Positions 1 through 8,367 of a DNA stretch of 64,000 nt are shown in pieces; the stretch's first letter is position 1; the number at the start of each line of letters is the position of its first letter. The notes under the pieces were generated by a model, which did no database searches, had not been told where the DNA came from, and saw nothing but the letters and a program-made list of their open reading frames with translations. The stretch spans positions 1,302,001 through 1,366,000 of the forward strand of contig NZ_CP132932.1 in the NCBI RefSeq assembly GCF_040358985.1, read 5' to 3'. Made by a program: the position numbers and the translations under genes. Source of the stretch: Tunturibacter empetritectus (GTDB taxonomy: Bacteria > Acidobacteriota > Terriglobia > Terriglobales > Acidobacteriaceae).

Positions 1-399
1 GATGTAGTGCGCCGTTCGACCCATCAATCGCCCCACAGGACCTTGGTGATGGCAAAGACCAACCACCAACAAATCCGGTCTGATCGCCTCAATCACTCGT
101 AACAACTCCGCCGCCACATCTCCCTCAGCGATCTCCGGAACGACACGCACCCCAGCCCGGTCTGCCTCCGCCCTTGCCTTGCCCTGCAGATCCGTATAAA
201 AATTCCGCTTTTCGTTCTTCAACAAAACCGGCACATCAGGAGCCACCGCCGCAACATAACTCATATAGGCCGGAAAGCCCTCAAGCACTGTGATCAGGTG
301 AAGTTCGGCCGAAGAAAATTTGGCCAGATTCAGCGCAGAATGAAACGCTCGTCCCGCCTCAGGCGATTCATCGAAGGCCACAGCGATTTTTTTGAACAT
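1..399 (-). CDS. Universal stress protein (UspA family), C-terminus cut by window edge
   Basis: The reading frame starts at an ATG complementary to 397-399 and runs off the left edge after 133 codons. The protein begins MFKKIAVAFDESPEAGRAF, the typical first strand and helix of UspA-like proteins, and later has a run resembling RPDLLVVGLHHHQGPVGRLM, close to the family's ATP-binding G-x2-G-x9-G(S/T) region, although the final glycine-serine part is not visible. Family members are cytoplasmic stress proteins that bind ATP or act as dimers. It is divergent from fabD across about 120 bases. The function is assigned at family level only. Confidence 0.85.
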   Translation of the reverse strand, partial: MFKKIAVAFDESPEAGRAFHSALNLAKFSSAELHLITVLEGFPAYMSYVAAVAPDVPVLLKNEKRNFYTDLQGKARAEADRAGVRVVPEIAEGDVAAELLRVIEAIRPDLLVVGLCHHQGPVGRLMGRTAHYI

Positions 400-505
400 G
401 ATCTCTACCCTTCCAATATTCAGATACCCGCGAACGGCAGTTAGGACCGAAATAATTGTTCACAAGCCTGAATTCCTCGTTCAGCGAGCAGTCCGCACCC
501 TGATT

Positions 506-511
506 TACGAT
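506..511 (+). promoter_or_regulatory. Possible -10 element of fabD
   Basis: TACGAT (pattern TANNNT) ends seven bases before the fabD ATG, and no Shine-Dalgarno sequence is visible between them. This would place transcription at or next to the start codon. No good -35 is seen, so the call rests on its similarity to the same arrangement at other genes in this window. Confidence 0.3.
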
Positions 512-518
512 AATCACG

Positions 519-1523
519 ATGACTAAACTAGCTCTTCTCTTCCCCGGCCAAGGCTCGCAATCCGTAGGCATGGGCCGCGATCTCTACGACAACTTCCCCA
601 CCGCCCGCGCCATCTTCGACGAGGCCGACCAGGCCCTCGGCTTCCCCCTCTCCCAACTCATCTTCGAAGGCCCCGAAGACCAGCTCAAGCTCACCGAGCA
701 CACCCAGCCCGCCATCCTCACCGTCTCCGTAGCAGCCGCCCGTGTCTTTACCGAAGCCCTCGCAGAAAAAGGCCTCCCCGGCCCCGCCTTAGCCGCCGGC
801 CACTCCCTCGGCGAGTACTCCGCCCATGTCGCCGCCGGCACCCTCTCCTTCACCGAAGCCGTCCGCACCGTTCGCTCCCGTGGCCAGTTCATGCAACAAG
901 CCGTCCCCCCCGGCGTCGGGGCCATGGCCGCCATCCTCGGCCTCTCCGCCGACCTCATCAACGACATCTGCGCCCAGGTCTCCGACGACCTCACACCCCT
1001 CCCCAACGACCCCGCCGCAAAAGACTTCTCCCCCAACGACGCCGTAGTCTCACCCGCCAACCTCAACTCCCCCGATCAGACCGTCATCTCCGGCGCCGCA
1101 GCAGCCGTCGAGCGCGCGGCCGATCTCTGCAAACAAGCTGGAGCCAAGCGCGCCATCATGCTTCAGGTCAGCGCCCCATTCCACTGCGCCCTCATGCAGC
1201 CCGCCCAACTGTCCCTCACCTCCACCCTCGAAGCCGTCACCTTTCATGACCCCGCCTTCCCCGTCGCCTCCAACGTAGACGCCCGTCTCGTCCACCGCCG
1301 CGCCGAAGTCCCCGACTGCCTCATCCGTCAGGTCACCGGCTCCGTCCGCTGGGTCGAGTGCATGCAGCTCCTCATCGCCGAGGGCGCCACCCATTTCATC
1401 GAAGTAGGCCCCGGCAAAGTCCTCTCCGGCCTCGTCCACAAGATCGACAAAAACCAGCACGCCTCCCACGTCTCCGACTCCGCCTCCCTCGAAAAGACTC
1501 TGGCTTCTATGGCCCCAGCCTGA
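519..1523 (+). CDS. fabD: Malonyl-CoA:ACP transacylase FabD
   Basis: This 334-residue protein transfers malonyl groups from CoA to acyl carrier protein, supplying fatty-acid chain elongation in the cytoplasm. The N-terminus carries the LLFPGQGSQ motif (about residues 6-14), the nucleophile elbow GHSLGEY has Ser96, and the second catalytic residue lies in SAPFHCALM (His near 222). A GPGKVLSGL segment near the C-terminus is also typical. Length is slightly above the usual 310. The ATG at 519 starts exactly at the conserved N-terminus. No other fab genes are adjacent, so it is apparently separate from a fab operon here. Confidence 0.96.
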   Translation: MTKLALLFPGQGSQSVGMGRDLYDNFPTARAIFDEADQALGFPLSQLIFEGPEDQLKLTEHTQPAILTVSVAAARVFTEALAEKGLPGPALAAGHSLGEYSAHVAAGTLSFTEAVRTVRSRGQFMQQAVPPGVGAMAAILGLSADLINDICAQVSDDLTPLPNDPAAKDFSPNDAVVSPANLNSPDQTVISGAAAAVERAADLCKQAGAKRAIMLQVSAPFHCALMQPAQLSLTSTLEAVTFHDPAFPVASNVDARLVHRRAEVPDCLIRQVTGSVRWVECMQLLIAEGATHFIEVGPGKVLSGLVHKIDKNQHASHVSDSASLEKTLASMAPA

Positions 1524-1565
1524 TACTCTGCGTTGCCTACAATCTCATTGCTTTGAAAAGAACCC

Positions 1566-2021
1566 ATGATCAAGCCTGACAATCTTCCGCCAGAGATGAC
1601 AATTGGCGCAGCGCAAAGCGGTAGCGAGTATGCGTGGCAACTTGATTGTTTCCCCAGTGCTCTCGCTAAAGCAGAGGCTCTTGGATACGCTTGCCTTGGA
1701 GGGCAGTTTCAACTTCGCCTCTCTACCGGCACTTGTGAAATGTACTGGCTCAGTGCTGATTCGAAAGAGCGCAAACTCAATGAACCATGGCCAGCCTTTT
1801 GTCGTCGCTCCTGCTCGGAGATTTTGAGCGCTTTTACTAAGCTCATTGCAGAGACAGACTTTCGGAAGATTGCATCCGAATGGCCCTCTGTCCAGGACGC
1901 AATGGCTCAGGGCCTCGATCCTCATCAAGTCCTTGTCTTCGCAGCATATTTTGTGAACGAAGTTGAATACGCGCAGCTCAATCAAAAAAATGAACCGCTT
2001 CGACAGGAGAAGATCTCATGA
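1566..2021 (+). CDS. Hypothetical protein, 151 aa
   Basis: The frame opens with ATG at 1566 shortly after fabD and has an A-rich, weak ribosome-binding region before it. The product is soluble with no signal peptide or membrane segment. It contains three cysteines and an aromatic-rich middle (TCEMYWLSAD). I do not recognise the family; small acidic proteins of this sort include immunity proteins and SUKH-like proteins, but nothing in the sequence proves that. Its base composition is lower in GC than fabD, which hints at a different origin. Its last codons overlap an ATGA that opens a 12-codon frame (2018-2056), perhaps the stump of a lost downstream partner. Confidence 0.6.
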   Translation: MIKPDNLPPEMTIGAAQSGSEYAWQLDCFPSALAKAEALGYACLGGQFQLRLSTGTCEMYWLSADSKERKLNEPWPAFCRRSCSEILSAFTKLIAETDFRKIASEWPSVQDAMAQGLDPHQVLVFAAYFVNEVEYAQLNQKNEPLRQEKIS

Positions 2022-2209
2022 ATTCAGGCGACAAAGGAGAGAACTTCATCCTCTAAAGTCAAGCCGGCATAAAGACCAAATACGAAAACGTCAGAAAGAA
2101 GTCTGAGCCTATCAAATACCGAGACACCAGCTTCACTTAACTGCTTGTAACGCCTTCAATTTTGAGATCTATCCAACTCCCTCTAACTCAAGGTTTAGAA
2201 TCGGGAGCC

Positions 2210-2677
2210 ATGAAGACACCTAAACTGTGTTTGGTTTTGTCTATCGCCGTAACAATCGCAACCGTGTTAGTGCCCGCTCTGTTACACGCCACCACAACAG
2301 AAGAGCAGGCAGTTCTTGCTCCCGTAACAGCTATGTTCGACGGCATGGCCAAGCGAGACGCAGCAGCCATTAAGGAGCCAACCCTCCCCGGCGGCACGAT
2401 GGTTCTAATGCGAGACGGCAAGCCAACCCAGATGACATTCGAGGACTTTGCCACCCGAGTAGGAAAACCCGGCACCACAAAGATCGAAGAACGCATCCAC
2501 GATCCGCTCATACGCATCGACAACGACCTCGCCGTCGTCTGGGCCCCGTTCGAGTTCTTAGTCGACGGTAAAGTGGATCATTGCGGAACCGATCTCTTCA
2601 ACCTCGTCCGCAAGGATGGCAAATGGTTGATCGCCAGCGTAGCAGACACCGGACGCAAAGACTGTTCCGCGAAGTAA
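2210..2677 (+). CDS. Exported NTF2-like/SnoaL-type protein
   Basis: A 155-residue protein with an N-terminal signal peptide (MKTPKLCLVLSIAVTIAT followed by a hydrophobic stretch and an ALLHA-T cleavage region near residue 28). The mature part reads as a cone-shaped NTF2-like fold: an opening helix (EEQAVLAPVTAMFDGMAKRD), a VWAPFEF strand and the closing strand motif DLFNLVRKDGKWLIASV typical of DUF4440/SnoaL-like domains. No catalytic residues can be assigned. The start at 2210 is preferred over an upstream in-frame TTG because it opens the signal peptide. The likely location is the periplasm and the substrate is unknown. Confidence 0.75.
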   Translation: MKTPKLCLVLSIAVTIATVLVPALLHATTTEEQAVLAPVTAMFDGMAKRDAAAIKEPTLPGGTMVLMRDGKPTQMTFEDFATRVGKPGTTKIEERIHDPLIRIDNDLAVVWAPFEFLVDGKVDHCGTDLFNLVRKDGKWLIASVADTGRKDCSAK

Positions 2678-2743
2678 CGAGCGCAACCATCCGGCGGAAA
2701 CTGCGCAAGCGATAAACTTCATCTCAGACAACAAGAGGCCAGC

Positions 2744-3223
2744 ATGCAAATCAACGACGTCGTAGAAAACTTCACCCTCCAAAACCAAGACGGCAAAGAA
2801 GTCTCCCTCACCGACTTCAAGGGCAAGCCTGTGGTCCTCTTCTTCTACCCCCGCGCCGACACCCCAGGCTGCACCATCGAGTCCTGTGGCTTCCGCGACG
2901 CCTTCGAGAAGTTCCAGAAGCAAGGCATCGTCGTCCTCGGCATCTCCCGCGACACCGTTAAAGACCAGAAGAAGTTCAAAGACAAGTACGACCTCCCCTA
3001 CGATCTCCTCGCCGACCCCGACATGGAGCTCATCAATCGTTACAACCTCGTCAAGCCCAAGAACATGTACGGCAAGCTCGTCAAAGGTGTCAAACGCACT
3101 ACCTACCTCATCGGTCCAGACATAGGAAAAGGCCAGCGCCTCCTCCACATCTTCGAAGAGGTCAAACCCGAAGGCCACGCCGAAGAGGTCCTCGCGCTCC
3201 TCAAAGCTCACGCAAAGAAATAA
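2744..3223 (+). CDS. bcp: Thiol peroxidase, Bcp-type peroxiredoxin
   Basis: This 159-residue thioredoxin-dependent peroxiredoxin reduces hydrogen peroxide and organic peroxides. The active-site segment FYPRADTPGCTIESCGFRD holds the peroxidatic Cys43 and the resolving Cys48 five residues later, the classic atypical 2-Cys Bcp/PrxQ arrangement. The preceding LTDFKGKPVVLFFYP strand and the downstream GISRDTVKDQKKF segment are also characteristic. The length matches the family. A ribosome-binding AAGAGG lies about nine bases before the ATG. It is cytosolic and apparently monocistronic or co-transcribed with the next small gene. Confidence 0.95.
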   Translation: MQINDVVENFTLQNQDGKEVSLTDFKGKPVVLFFYPRADTPGCTIESCGFRDAFEKFQKQGIVVLGISRDTVKDQKKFKDKYDLPYDLLADPDMELINRYNLVKPKNMYGKLVKGVKRTTYLIGPDIGKGQRLLHIFEEVKPEGHAEEVLALLKAHAKK

Positions 3224-3283
3224 CCTCCAAAACACTGGGCCTGCCGACTCCGATCCGGCATCGAAGGAGAAGGTACTCTACAG

Positions 3284-3571
3284 ATGATGAACACCTACCC
3301 AGTCAGATTCAAGCTTCATCCAGACCCAGAACACGCCGGCGGATACATCCTTCAATACCAGCCTGTGATCGACATCACACAGGAAGAAAATCTCTTGAAA
3401 GTTGCCTTTCCAGACGCAGTAAAACTTCGTGGAGCCTTCCTCAAAGCCGGCCTCTACCTCCACTCCTTCGGCCACGAGGACTCAGGCAGAGACGTCATGC
3501 CGGACGCTGAGCAGAACTACGAAGTCACCGATCAAATGATGCGGGACATAGGCTTCGACATACCCGCCTGA
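3284..3571 (+). CDS. Hypothetical protein, 95 aa
   Basis: A small soluble protein preceded by a good GAAGGAGAAGG ribosome-binding stretch at 3262-3272; two successive ATGs (3284, 3287) are possible starts. It has no signal peptide or membrane segment and contains VRFKLHPDPEHAGGYILQY followed by acidic and amphipathic stretches. I do not recognise the family. It follows bcp by 60 bases on the same strand and is followed by a strong hairpin, so the two may share a transcript. Confidence 0.65.
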   Translation: MMNTYPVRFKLHPDPEHAGGYILQYQPVIDITQEENLLKVAFPDAVKLRGAFLKAGLYLHSFGHEDSGRDVMPDAEQNYEVTDQMMRDIGFDIPA

Positions 3572-3616
3572 TCCCGCGCAGCCGCTCCAGCGCAAGCCGC
3601 CGTAAGACGAAAAGCG

Positions 3617-3660
3617 AAAAAAAAAGAGCCCCACGCCAGCCAGCGCAGGGCTCTTCCTTT
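3617..3660. terminator. Bidirectional intrinsic terminator
   Basis: AAGAGCCC at 3624-3631 pairs perfectly with GGGCTCTT at 3648-3655. The hairpin is flanked by an A-run on the left and TTCCTTT on the right. It sits between the plus-strand 95-residue gene and the convergent minus-strand gene ending at 3684, so it can serve both. Confidence 0.85.
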
Positions 3661-3683
3661 AGCAACCGTGACTCTCCCGGCAC

Positions 3684-4520
3684 CTACGGCTTCGGCGTCC
3701 AGAAATCCGGCTCAGCCTGCACCAACTGCTCTGGCGGGTAGCTCATCGTCGGTGCGATCCGAAACAGATTCGACTGTCTCGACTCGACGCACGAAGCCTC
3801 CAACGCCTCCAGCCTCTTCAATCCCTCTGGCCCCAGCGCCTCGATGAACTTAGGATCCTTCGCGAAGTTCGAGTCGATCTCCTCCCCGGACCTCAGCGTC
3901 GTAATCACCAGGAACGTGCTCCCCCCGCCATAAACCATCTCGTAGGTTCCCCAGTGAGCATCCGGAACGCCCTTTTTGTACGCGCCGATCACCAGCTTCA
4001 CCAACTCTGTCCACTCGCCCATGTGGCCCGGCCGAACCACAAACTGCGTCAACTCCTCATAGCGAGCTCCCACCCGATATCCCTGGTTCAGACTCATATC
4101 GTCCCTTCGTATCCACATGCTGGAGTTCGTCTCCGCAAGCAGATCCCCATCCGCCTCATTCGCCCGATCAAGCTCCGCAGAAAGAGACGCGTTGCCATTC
4201 ACCTTCTTGCGCTCAGCTTCAATCTCCGCAAAGCTCGGATAGGTACTGAGAAACAGAACTCTCGGCCGGCCTGAAAGAGACGTAAGGGCGTAATAGTGGT
4301 CCGTCACCTTCGCATCCGCCATCGCCTTGGAAAACGCAGCCTCGCTCTTCTCATGGGCTGCACCCTCCTTGCCCGGCTTGGTGTACTCCCGCTGAATCGT
4401 TAATATCTTCTGACTCGCAATCGTCTTTTCCTGCGCAGAGGCCGTAACAGCAACGCTGCCTGCGAGACCAAAAAACAACAGGGGCAGCACGGTGCATCGA
4501 AAACTCATTGGCAGCTTCAT
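3684..4520 (-). CDS. Exported hypothetical protein, 278 aa
   Basis: The protein starts with a clear signal peptide (MKLPMSFRCTVLPLLFFGLAG, then ASAQEK with a cleavage site near residue 30). The mature part contains two segments, TIQREYTKPGKEGAAHEKSE and ELTQFVVRPGHMGEWTELV, that look like the two halves of a dimeric alpha-beta barrel (ABM-like ferredoxin fold), a reading supported by a smaller relative at 62246-62689. No active site is evident. I chose the ATG at 4520, which opens the signal peptide, over frames extending further upstream. The function is unknown and the location probably periplasmic. Confidence 0.75.
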   Translation of the reverse strand: MKLPMSFRCTVLPLLFFGLAGSVAVTASAQEKTIASQKILTIQREYTKPGKEGAAHEKSEAAFSKAMADAKVTDHYYALTSLSGRPRVLFLSTYPSFAEIEAERKKVNGNASLSAELDRANEADGDLLAETNSSMWIRRDDMSLNQGYRVGARYEELTQFVVRPGHMGEWTELVKLVIGAYKKGVPDAHWGTYEMVYGGGSTFLVITTLRSGEEIDSNFAKDPKFIEALGPEGLKRLEALEASCVESRQSNLFRIAPTMSYPPEQLVQAEPDFWTPKP

Positions 4521-4869
4521 ACAGTCTTTCTCCTTGATTTCAAACGTGAGAGAAGCTAAGGCGGAGCGCAGACGACGAACTCCTCTGGTGTCTTCGCGAG
4601 AGGTATATCGGCTGCAATGCGGACAGGCACGCCGCGAATAAAAATCCTCAGCCTGACTGCCCGGGAACGAGTCTTTCCCCGGAGCCTGGAAGCAAGTGTC
4701 AATTTTGGTGCGGCCAATAGTAGGAACTTGAATGCAGGAAAGCAATCGATCTTCCGTTACCTGCTTTCCGTTACCTGCCAGATCTCAGACGCCCACACCG
4801 CAACTCAGCCGCGCTCCCCCTTCAACCCCATCGACTCAGGGTCGATTCCCTATAATGCAGATACGGGGC
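4521..4869. other. Divergent intergenic region, about 350 bases
   Basis: This stretch separates the minus-strand exported protein from the plus-strand polysaccharide deacetylase. A perfect TATAAT lies at 4851-4856, 13 bases before the preferred deacetylase ATG (4870). The hexamer overlaps an alternative in-frame ATG at 4855, which argues for the later start. A near-duplicate CTTTCCGTTACCTG is seen around 4761-4774. I see no gene or RNA in the rest. Confidence 0.5.
4851..4856 (+). promoter_or_regulatory. Consensus -10 hexamer of the deacetylase gene
   Basis: TATAAT matches the sigma-70 -10 consensus exactly. A TSS seven bases downstream would leave a leader of only about seven bases before the ATG at 4870. 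No convincing -35 is visible at the correct distance. Confidence 0.4.
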
Positions 4870-5601
4870 ATGACACAAACTCAAATAGCCACCACCGCCC
4901 TTCTCACCGCGGCCGCTACCGCCGCAGCCACCCTCACCTACGCCGCGCTCTCCGCTCAGTCTCAACTCTTCGGCAAGCTGCTCATCGCCGGCGATAATCC
5001 CAACCAGATCGCCCTCACCTACGACGACGGCCCCAACGACATCGTCACCGAACGCCTGCTCGAAACCCTCGCCCGCCATCAGACCCGCGCCACCTTCTTC
5101 CTCATCGGCCGTTATGTCCAGCAGCGCCCCGCCATTACCCGCGCCATCGCAGCCGCGGGACATCTCATTGGCAACCACACCATGACCCATCCCTGGCTGG
5201 CATGGCAGTCGCCCGCCCGCATCCGCGAAGAGCTCACCCGCTGCAACGCCGCCATTGAAGACGCGCTCGGCATCCCCGTCCGTTACTTCCGCGCCCCCCA
5301 CGGCGCCCGTCGCCCCGCAGTCCTCCGCATGGCCCACGAGCTAGGCCTCACCCCCGTTCAGTGGAACATCCTTCCCGGCGATTGGAAGCCCCTCTCCCCA
5401 CGCGAGATCGCAGACCGAACCCTCCGTGGAATTCTCCGCAACCAACGCCAAAACCGTTCATCCAATATCGTGCTGCACGACGGCGGACAGGCTGGTCTAG
5501 GCCAACCACGTCTGCCCAGCGTCGAAGCTACAGCACTGATTCTTCACCACTACCAAAATCAACCCAAGATAGCGTTCGTGACAGTAGATTCCTGGACATA
5601 G
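4870..5601 (+). CDS. Polysaccharide deacetylase (NodB homology domain, CE4)
   Basis: The protein (243 aa from this start) begins with a hydrophobic segment rich in Ala/Thr that can act as signal anchor. It then shows all NodB motifs: TYDDGPND with the catalytic base and metal Asp, the zinc-binding NHTMTHP, RAPHGARRP, a GDW segment and the C-terminal LHDGG with the catalytic His. Such metal-dependent enzymes remove N- or O-acetyl groups from peptidoglycan, chitin-like or exopolysaccharide chains outside the inner membrane. The specific substrate cannot be told from sequence. An ATG at 4855 is possible but lies inside the -10 hexamer. Confidence 0.9.
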   Translation: MTQTQIATTALLTAAATAAATLTYAALSAQSQLFGKLLIAGDNPNQIALTYDDGPNDIVTERLLETLARHQTRATFFLIGRYVQQRPAITRAIAAAGHLIGNHTMTHPWLAWQSPARIREELTRCNAAIEDALGIPVRYFRAPHGARRPAVLRMAHELGLTPVQWNILPGDWKPLSPREIADRTLRGILRNQRQNRSSNIVLHDGGQAGLGQPRLPSVEATALILHHYQNQPKIAFVTVDSWT

Positions 5602-5639
5602 AGCAACGCCGAAGCTGAGGTAGAGTCGTCTTGGCCTTT

Positions 5640-5675
5640 TGTTTGTCATTCCCGAAGGGAATCTGCGTTTTGCAG
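5640..5675. repeat. Candidate dispersed intergenic hairpin element
   Basis: ATTCCC (5648-5653) and GGGAAT (5657-5662) form a hairpin with a GAA loop, preceded by TTTGTC and followed by CTGCGTTTTG. I recall similar elements in intergenic regions of Acidobacteriaceae, but only one copy is present here, so the repeat status is an inference. It lies between the deacetylase stop and the MFS gene. Confidence 0.35.
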
Positions 5676-5808
5676 TCTCTACACCATCAGGCAAATTGCC
5701 ATAGTCCCAGAAAGATTTCCCAAGTAGATCTCCAGACAGACGCCATGCAAAACTCTGGAGTCTAATCCCACTTGACCCCGTACCATGCAACACCCGAGAG
5801 GAACTCCG

Positions 5809-7113
5809 ATGAGCACAACCGCCAATCCGGCCGCGGCCCAGCAGAATCCCGTCATCGATCCCGAACTCCCAGCACCTCTATCCATGAGAGATGTCCTCCG
5901 CATCTCCATGATGCGTCGCCTCTGGTACGCCCAGGTCATCTCCGTCTTCGGCGACTTCCTCGCCCTCTTCGCCGTCATCAACGTCCTCACCTTTAAGCTC
6001 CACGCCACCGCTCAGCAGGTTACGGGCGTGCAAATCGCCTATATGCTGCCCATTGCGGTCCTCGGCATCCTTGCCGGAGTCTTCGTCGACCGCTGGCCCC
6101 TCAAACCCACCATGGTCTCAAGCGACTCCATCCGCGCAGGCCTCTGTCTCCTGCTCCTCTTCGCCACGCAGATCTGGCACTACTACGCCATCCTCGCCGC
6201 CATCAGCGTCATCTCCAGCTTCTTCGGCCCCGCACAAGGGGTCGCCATCCGCTCCGCAGTCCCGCTGCACGGTCTCCGCTCCGCGAACGCGCTCATGCAG
6301 CAGGTCATGTTCGGTATGCGTATCGTAGGCCCCGCCATCGCAGGCCTCATGGTCTCCTACATGGGAGCCGTCAGCTGCTACGCCTTCGACTCCGCCAGCT
6401 TCATTGGCTCCGCATTACTCATCGCCTCCGTCTCCTTCCTCGCACCCGGACCGAAGGCAGCCGCACCAACACCCCATGCCGCGGACGCATCCGCCATCGG
6501 CAAAGTGTGGCTCGACATGAAGCAGGGCTTCAACTTCATCCTGCACCACGCCGCTCTATTGTTCGTCATCCTCGCCATGGCAGCGGGTATGTTTGTTCTC
6601 GGCTGCTTTGGCCCGTTAATCGCCATCTACGTGCGCGACTCCCTCCACGCCTCGACCAAATCCTTCGCCATCGCCTCAGCGATGATCGGCCTCGGGATGC
6701 TCCTCGGCATCAACGGCCTCAACACCTTCGGCAAGAAGCTGAAGGACACCCTCCTCGTCTACTCCGGCCTCTGCGGCATCGCGGTCGGCCTCGTCATACT
6801 CACGCTACTGCCCCACCTCTGGTCGACCATCCTCGGCAACCTCATCATCGGCTTCTCCGTCGCCGGCATCATCGTCCCCTCCCAAACCCTCTTTCAAAAA
6901 GCAACGCCCCCGGAGCTGATGGGTCGCGTAGGTTCCACCTTCATGTCCATCATCTTCACCGCTCAGATCTCAGGCCTCGTCCTCTCCGGCATCCTCACCC
7001 ACTACATCGGCGTGCGCCGGGTCTTCGCCCTATGCGCCGCCATGCTGGTAGTCCTGATGGCAGTAGGCAAAATCTGGATGGAGCCAAAACCCGCAGTCAC
7101 ACAGCCTGCCTGA
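5809..7113 (+). CDS. MFS transporter
   Basis: A 434-residue major facilitator protein with about twelve hydrophobic segments. The loop between helices 2 and 3 has GVFVDRWPLKPTMV, matching the MFS G-x3-D-R-x2-R/K signature, and the second half begins after a short central loop (PGPKAAAPTPHAADAS). The layout resembles the MFS_3/EntS drug and siderophore exporter group. The start at 5809 has GAGAGGAA at the right distance, whereas the upstream ATG at 5785 has none. It is an inner-membrane protein of unknown substrate. It stands alone, followed by convergent genes. Confidence 0.88.
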   Translation: MSTTANPAAAQQNPVIDPELPAPLSMRDVLRISMMRRLWYAQVISVFGDFLALFAVINVLTFKLHATAQQVTGVQIAYMLPIAVLGILAGVFVDRWPLKPTMVSSDSIRAGLCLLLLFATQIWHYYAILAAISVISSFFGPAQGVAIRSAVPLHGLRSANALMQQVMFGMRIVGPAIAGLMVSYMGAVSCYAFDSASFIGSALLIASVSFLAPGPKAAAPTPHAADASAIGKVWLDMKQGFNFILHHAALLFVILAMAAGMFVLGCFGPLIAIYVRDSLHASTKSFAIASAMIGLGMLLGINGLNTFGKKLKDTLLVYSGLCGIAVGLVILTLLPHLWSTILGNLIIGFSVAGIIVPSQTLFQKATPPELMGRVGSTFMSIIFTAQISGLVLSGILTHYIGVRRVFALCAAMLVVLMAVGKIWMEPKPAVTQPA

Positions 7114-7231
7114 ACTCCACTCAAACGGTCTGACGCTCACTCAGCTAAGCCGACATATTACTGATCAGTCGTGCAGATGCTCCTGCCATATACAAATTGT
7201 GGTCGAAGTTAATGAGATCTATCAACGCAAA

Positions 7232-7265
7232 GCGCACCGGCAATCTGCTGTAGCCGCCGGTGCGC
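7232..7265 (-). terminator. Hairpin after the SDR gene
   Basis: GCGCACCGGC (7232-7241) pairs perfectly with GCCGGTGCGC (7256-7265) over a 14-base loop. It lies just past the stop of the minus-strand SDR gene, with a short TTT on the minus-strand 3' side. Confidence 0.6.
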
Positions 7266-7275
7266 CGTCGATGAC

Positions 7276-8166
7276 TCAGGCCTGCGTGTAGTCCATGCCG
7301 TCCAGGTCGGCGATCAGGCCCGGCCCCGTTGGCTTCCAGTTCAGCTTCTGTTGCGTGATAGCGCTGGAGGATGGCATATTGAGCCCGGCGAAGGGAGCCA
7401 GCCAGCCGAAGTGCGCCGCAGTCTCCTCGGGCGTGATGCTGACCACCGGCACCTTCAGCCCGCGGCCCAGCGCTTCGGCGATAGTCTTCATCGAAACGCC
7501 CTCTTCGTCGACCGCGTGATAGATCGCGCCCCGCTCCGCCCTCTCAAACGCCAAGCGGTAGAGCCGCGCCGTGTCCGAGACGTGTGCCGCCGGCCAGCTA
7601 TTGCTGCCATCGCCGATGTAGGCCGACACCCGCTTCTCTCGTGCCGCGGCCGTGACGTAGGGCACCAGCCCTTGCTTGCGCGTGTCATGAATCTGCGCGA
7701 GCCGAACAATGGAGGTCTTCACGCCGCGCTCAGTAAACTCCTTCACCGCCGTCTCCAACCCCACGCGAGGGTTCCAGGACGCTATCGGGCTGTCTTCGGT
7801 CGAGGGCTTGCCGTTCACATTAGCTGCCATCGCAGTACCCGAGGTGACCACGAACGGCCGATCGGAACCCACCAGCACATATCCCAGCGCCGCGATTGCC
7901 TTGCGTTCGTCAGCCGCGTTCTTCTCAAACTGCGAGAAGTCATGGTTGAAGGCCAGATGGATCACGCCCTCCGAATCGGCTGCTCCCTTGCGCAGGCTGT
8001 CGAGGTCCTCGAGGTTGCCATGAAGCACCTCAGCGCCTGCCGCCCGCAGCTTCTCGGCGCCTTCCTCCGAACGCGTCAGGCCCAGCACCTGATGCCCTGC
8101 CGCTAACAAGTCCGGAACAAGCGCCGAACCAATGAACCCCGTTGCTCCGGTCACAAAGATACGCAT
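7276..8166 (-). CDS. SDR-family NAD(P)-dependent oxidoreductase
   Basis: A 296-residue extended/atypical SDR. The N-terminus MRIFVTGATGFIGSALV is the dinucleotide-binding TGxxGxxG motif, followed by LTRSEEGAEKL at the NADP-discriminating strand. The canonical YxxxK catalytic pair is not obvious, as in many NmrA/epimerase-like members, so the reaction cannot be named. It is divergent from an AraC regulator. A paralogue with the same architecture lies at 11290-12177 (shared RLAQIHDTRKQGLV-like and AYIGDGSNSWPAAHVSD-like segments). The start is followed on the complementary side by AAGGAGAC as ribosome-binding site. It is likely a soluble redox enzyme controlled by the neighbouring regulator. 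Confidence 0.88.
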   Translation of the reverse strand: MRIFVTGATGFIGSALVPDLLAAGHQVLGLTRSEEGAEKLRAAGAEVLHGNLEDLDSLRKGAADSEGVIHLAFNHDFSQFEKNAADERKAIAALGYVLVGSDRPFVVTSGTAMAANVNGKPSTEDSPIASWNPRVGLETAVKEFTERGVKTSIVRLAQIHDTRKQGLVPYVTAAAREKRVSAYIGDGSNSWPAAHVSDTARLYRLAFERAERGAIYHAVDEEGVSMKTIAEALGRGLKVPVVSITPEETAAHFGWLAPFAGLNMPSSSAITQQKLNWKPTGPGLIADLDGMDYTQA

Positions 8167-8367
8167 GATGATGTCTCCTTAAAGTTTTGATGCGGCCAAT
8201 CTGCGCCGTCTACTACTAGATGGGTCCTGGTGTTGGGACGATCTATACTGAGAGTCCGTATGATCGGTTCAATCGTCCTGCCAAGCCAGAACCTCGAAAC
8301 CCCGAACTTTGAGGCTCTGAGATCCGAGACGCCGCTCCTGCAACCGGCTGCCGAATCGAGTCAGCGT

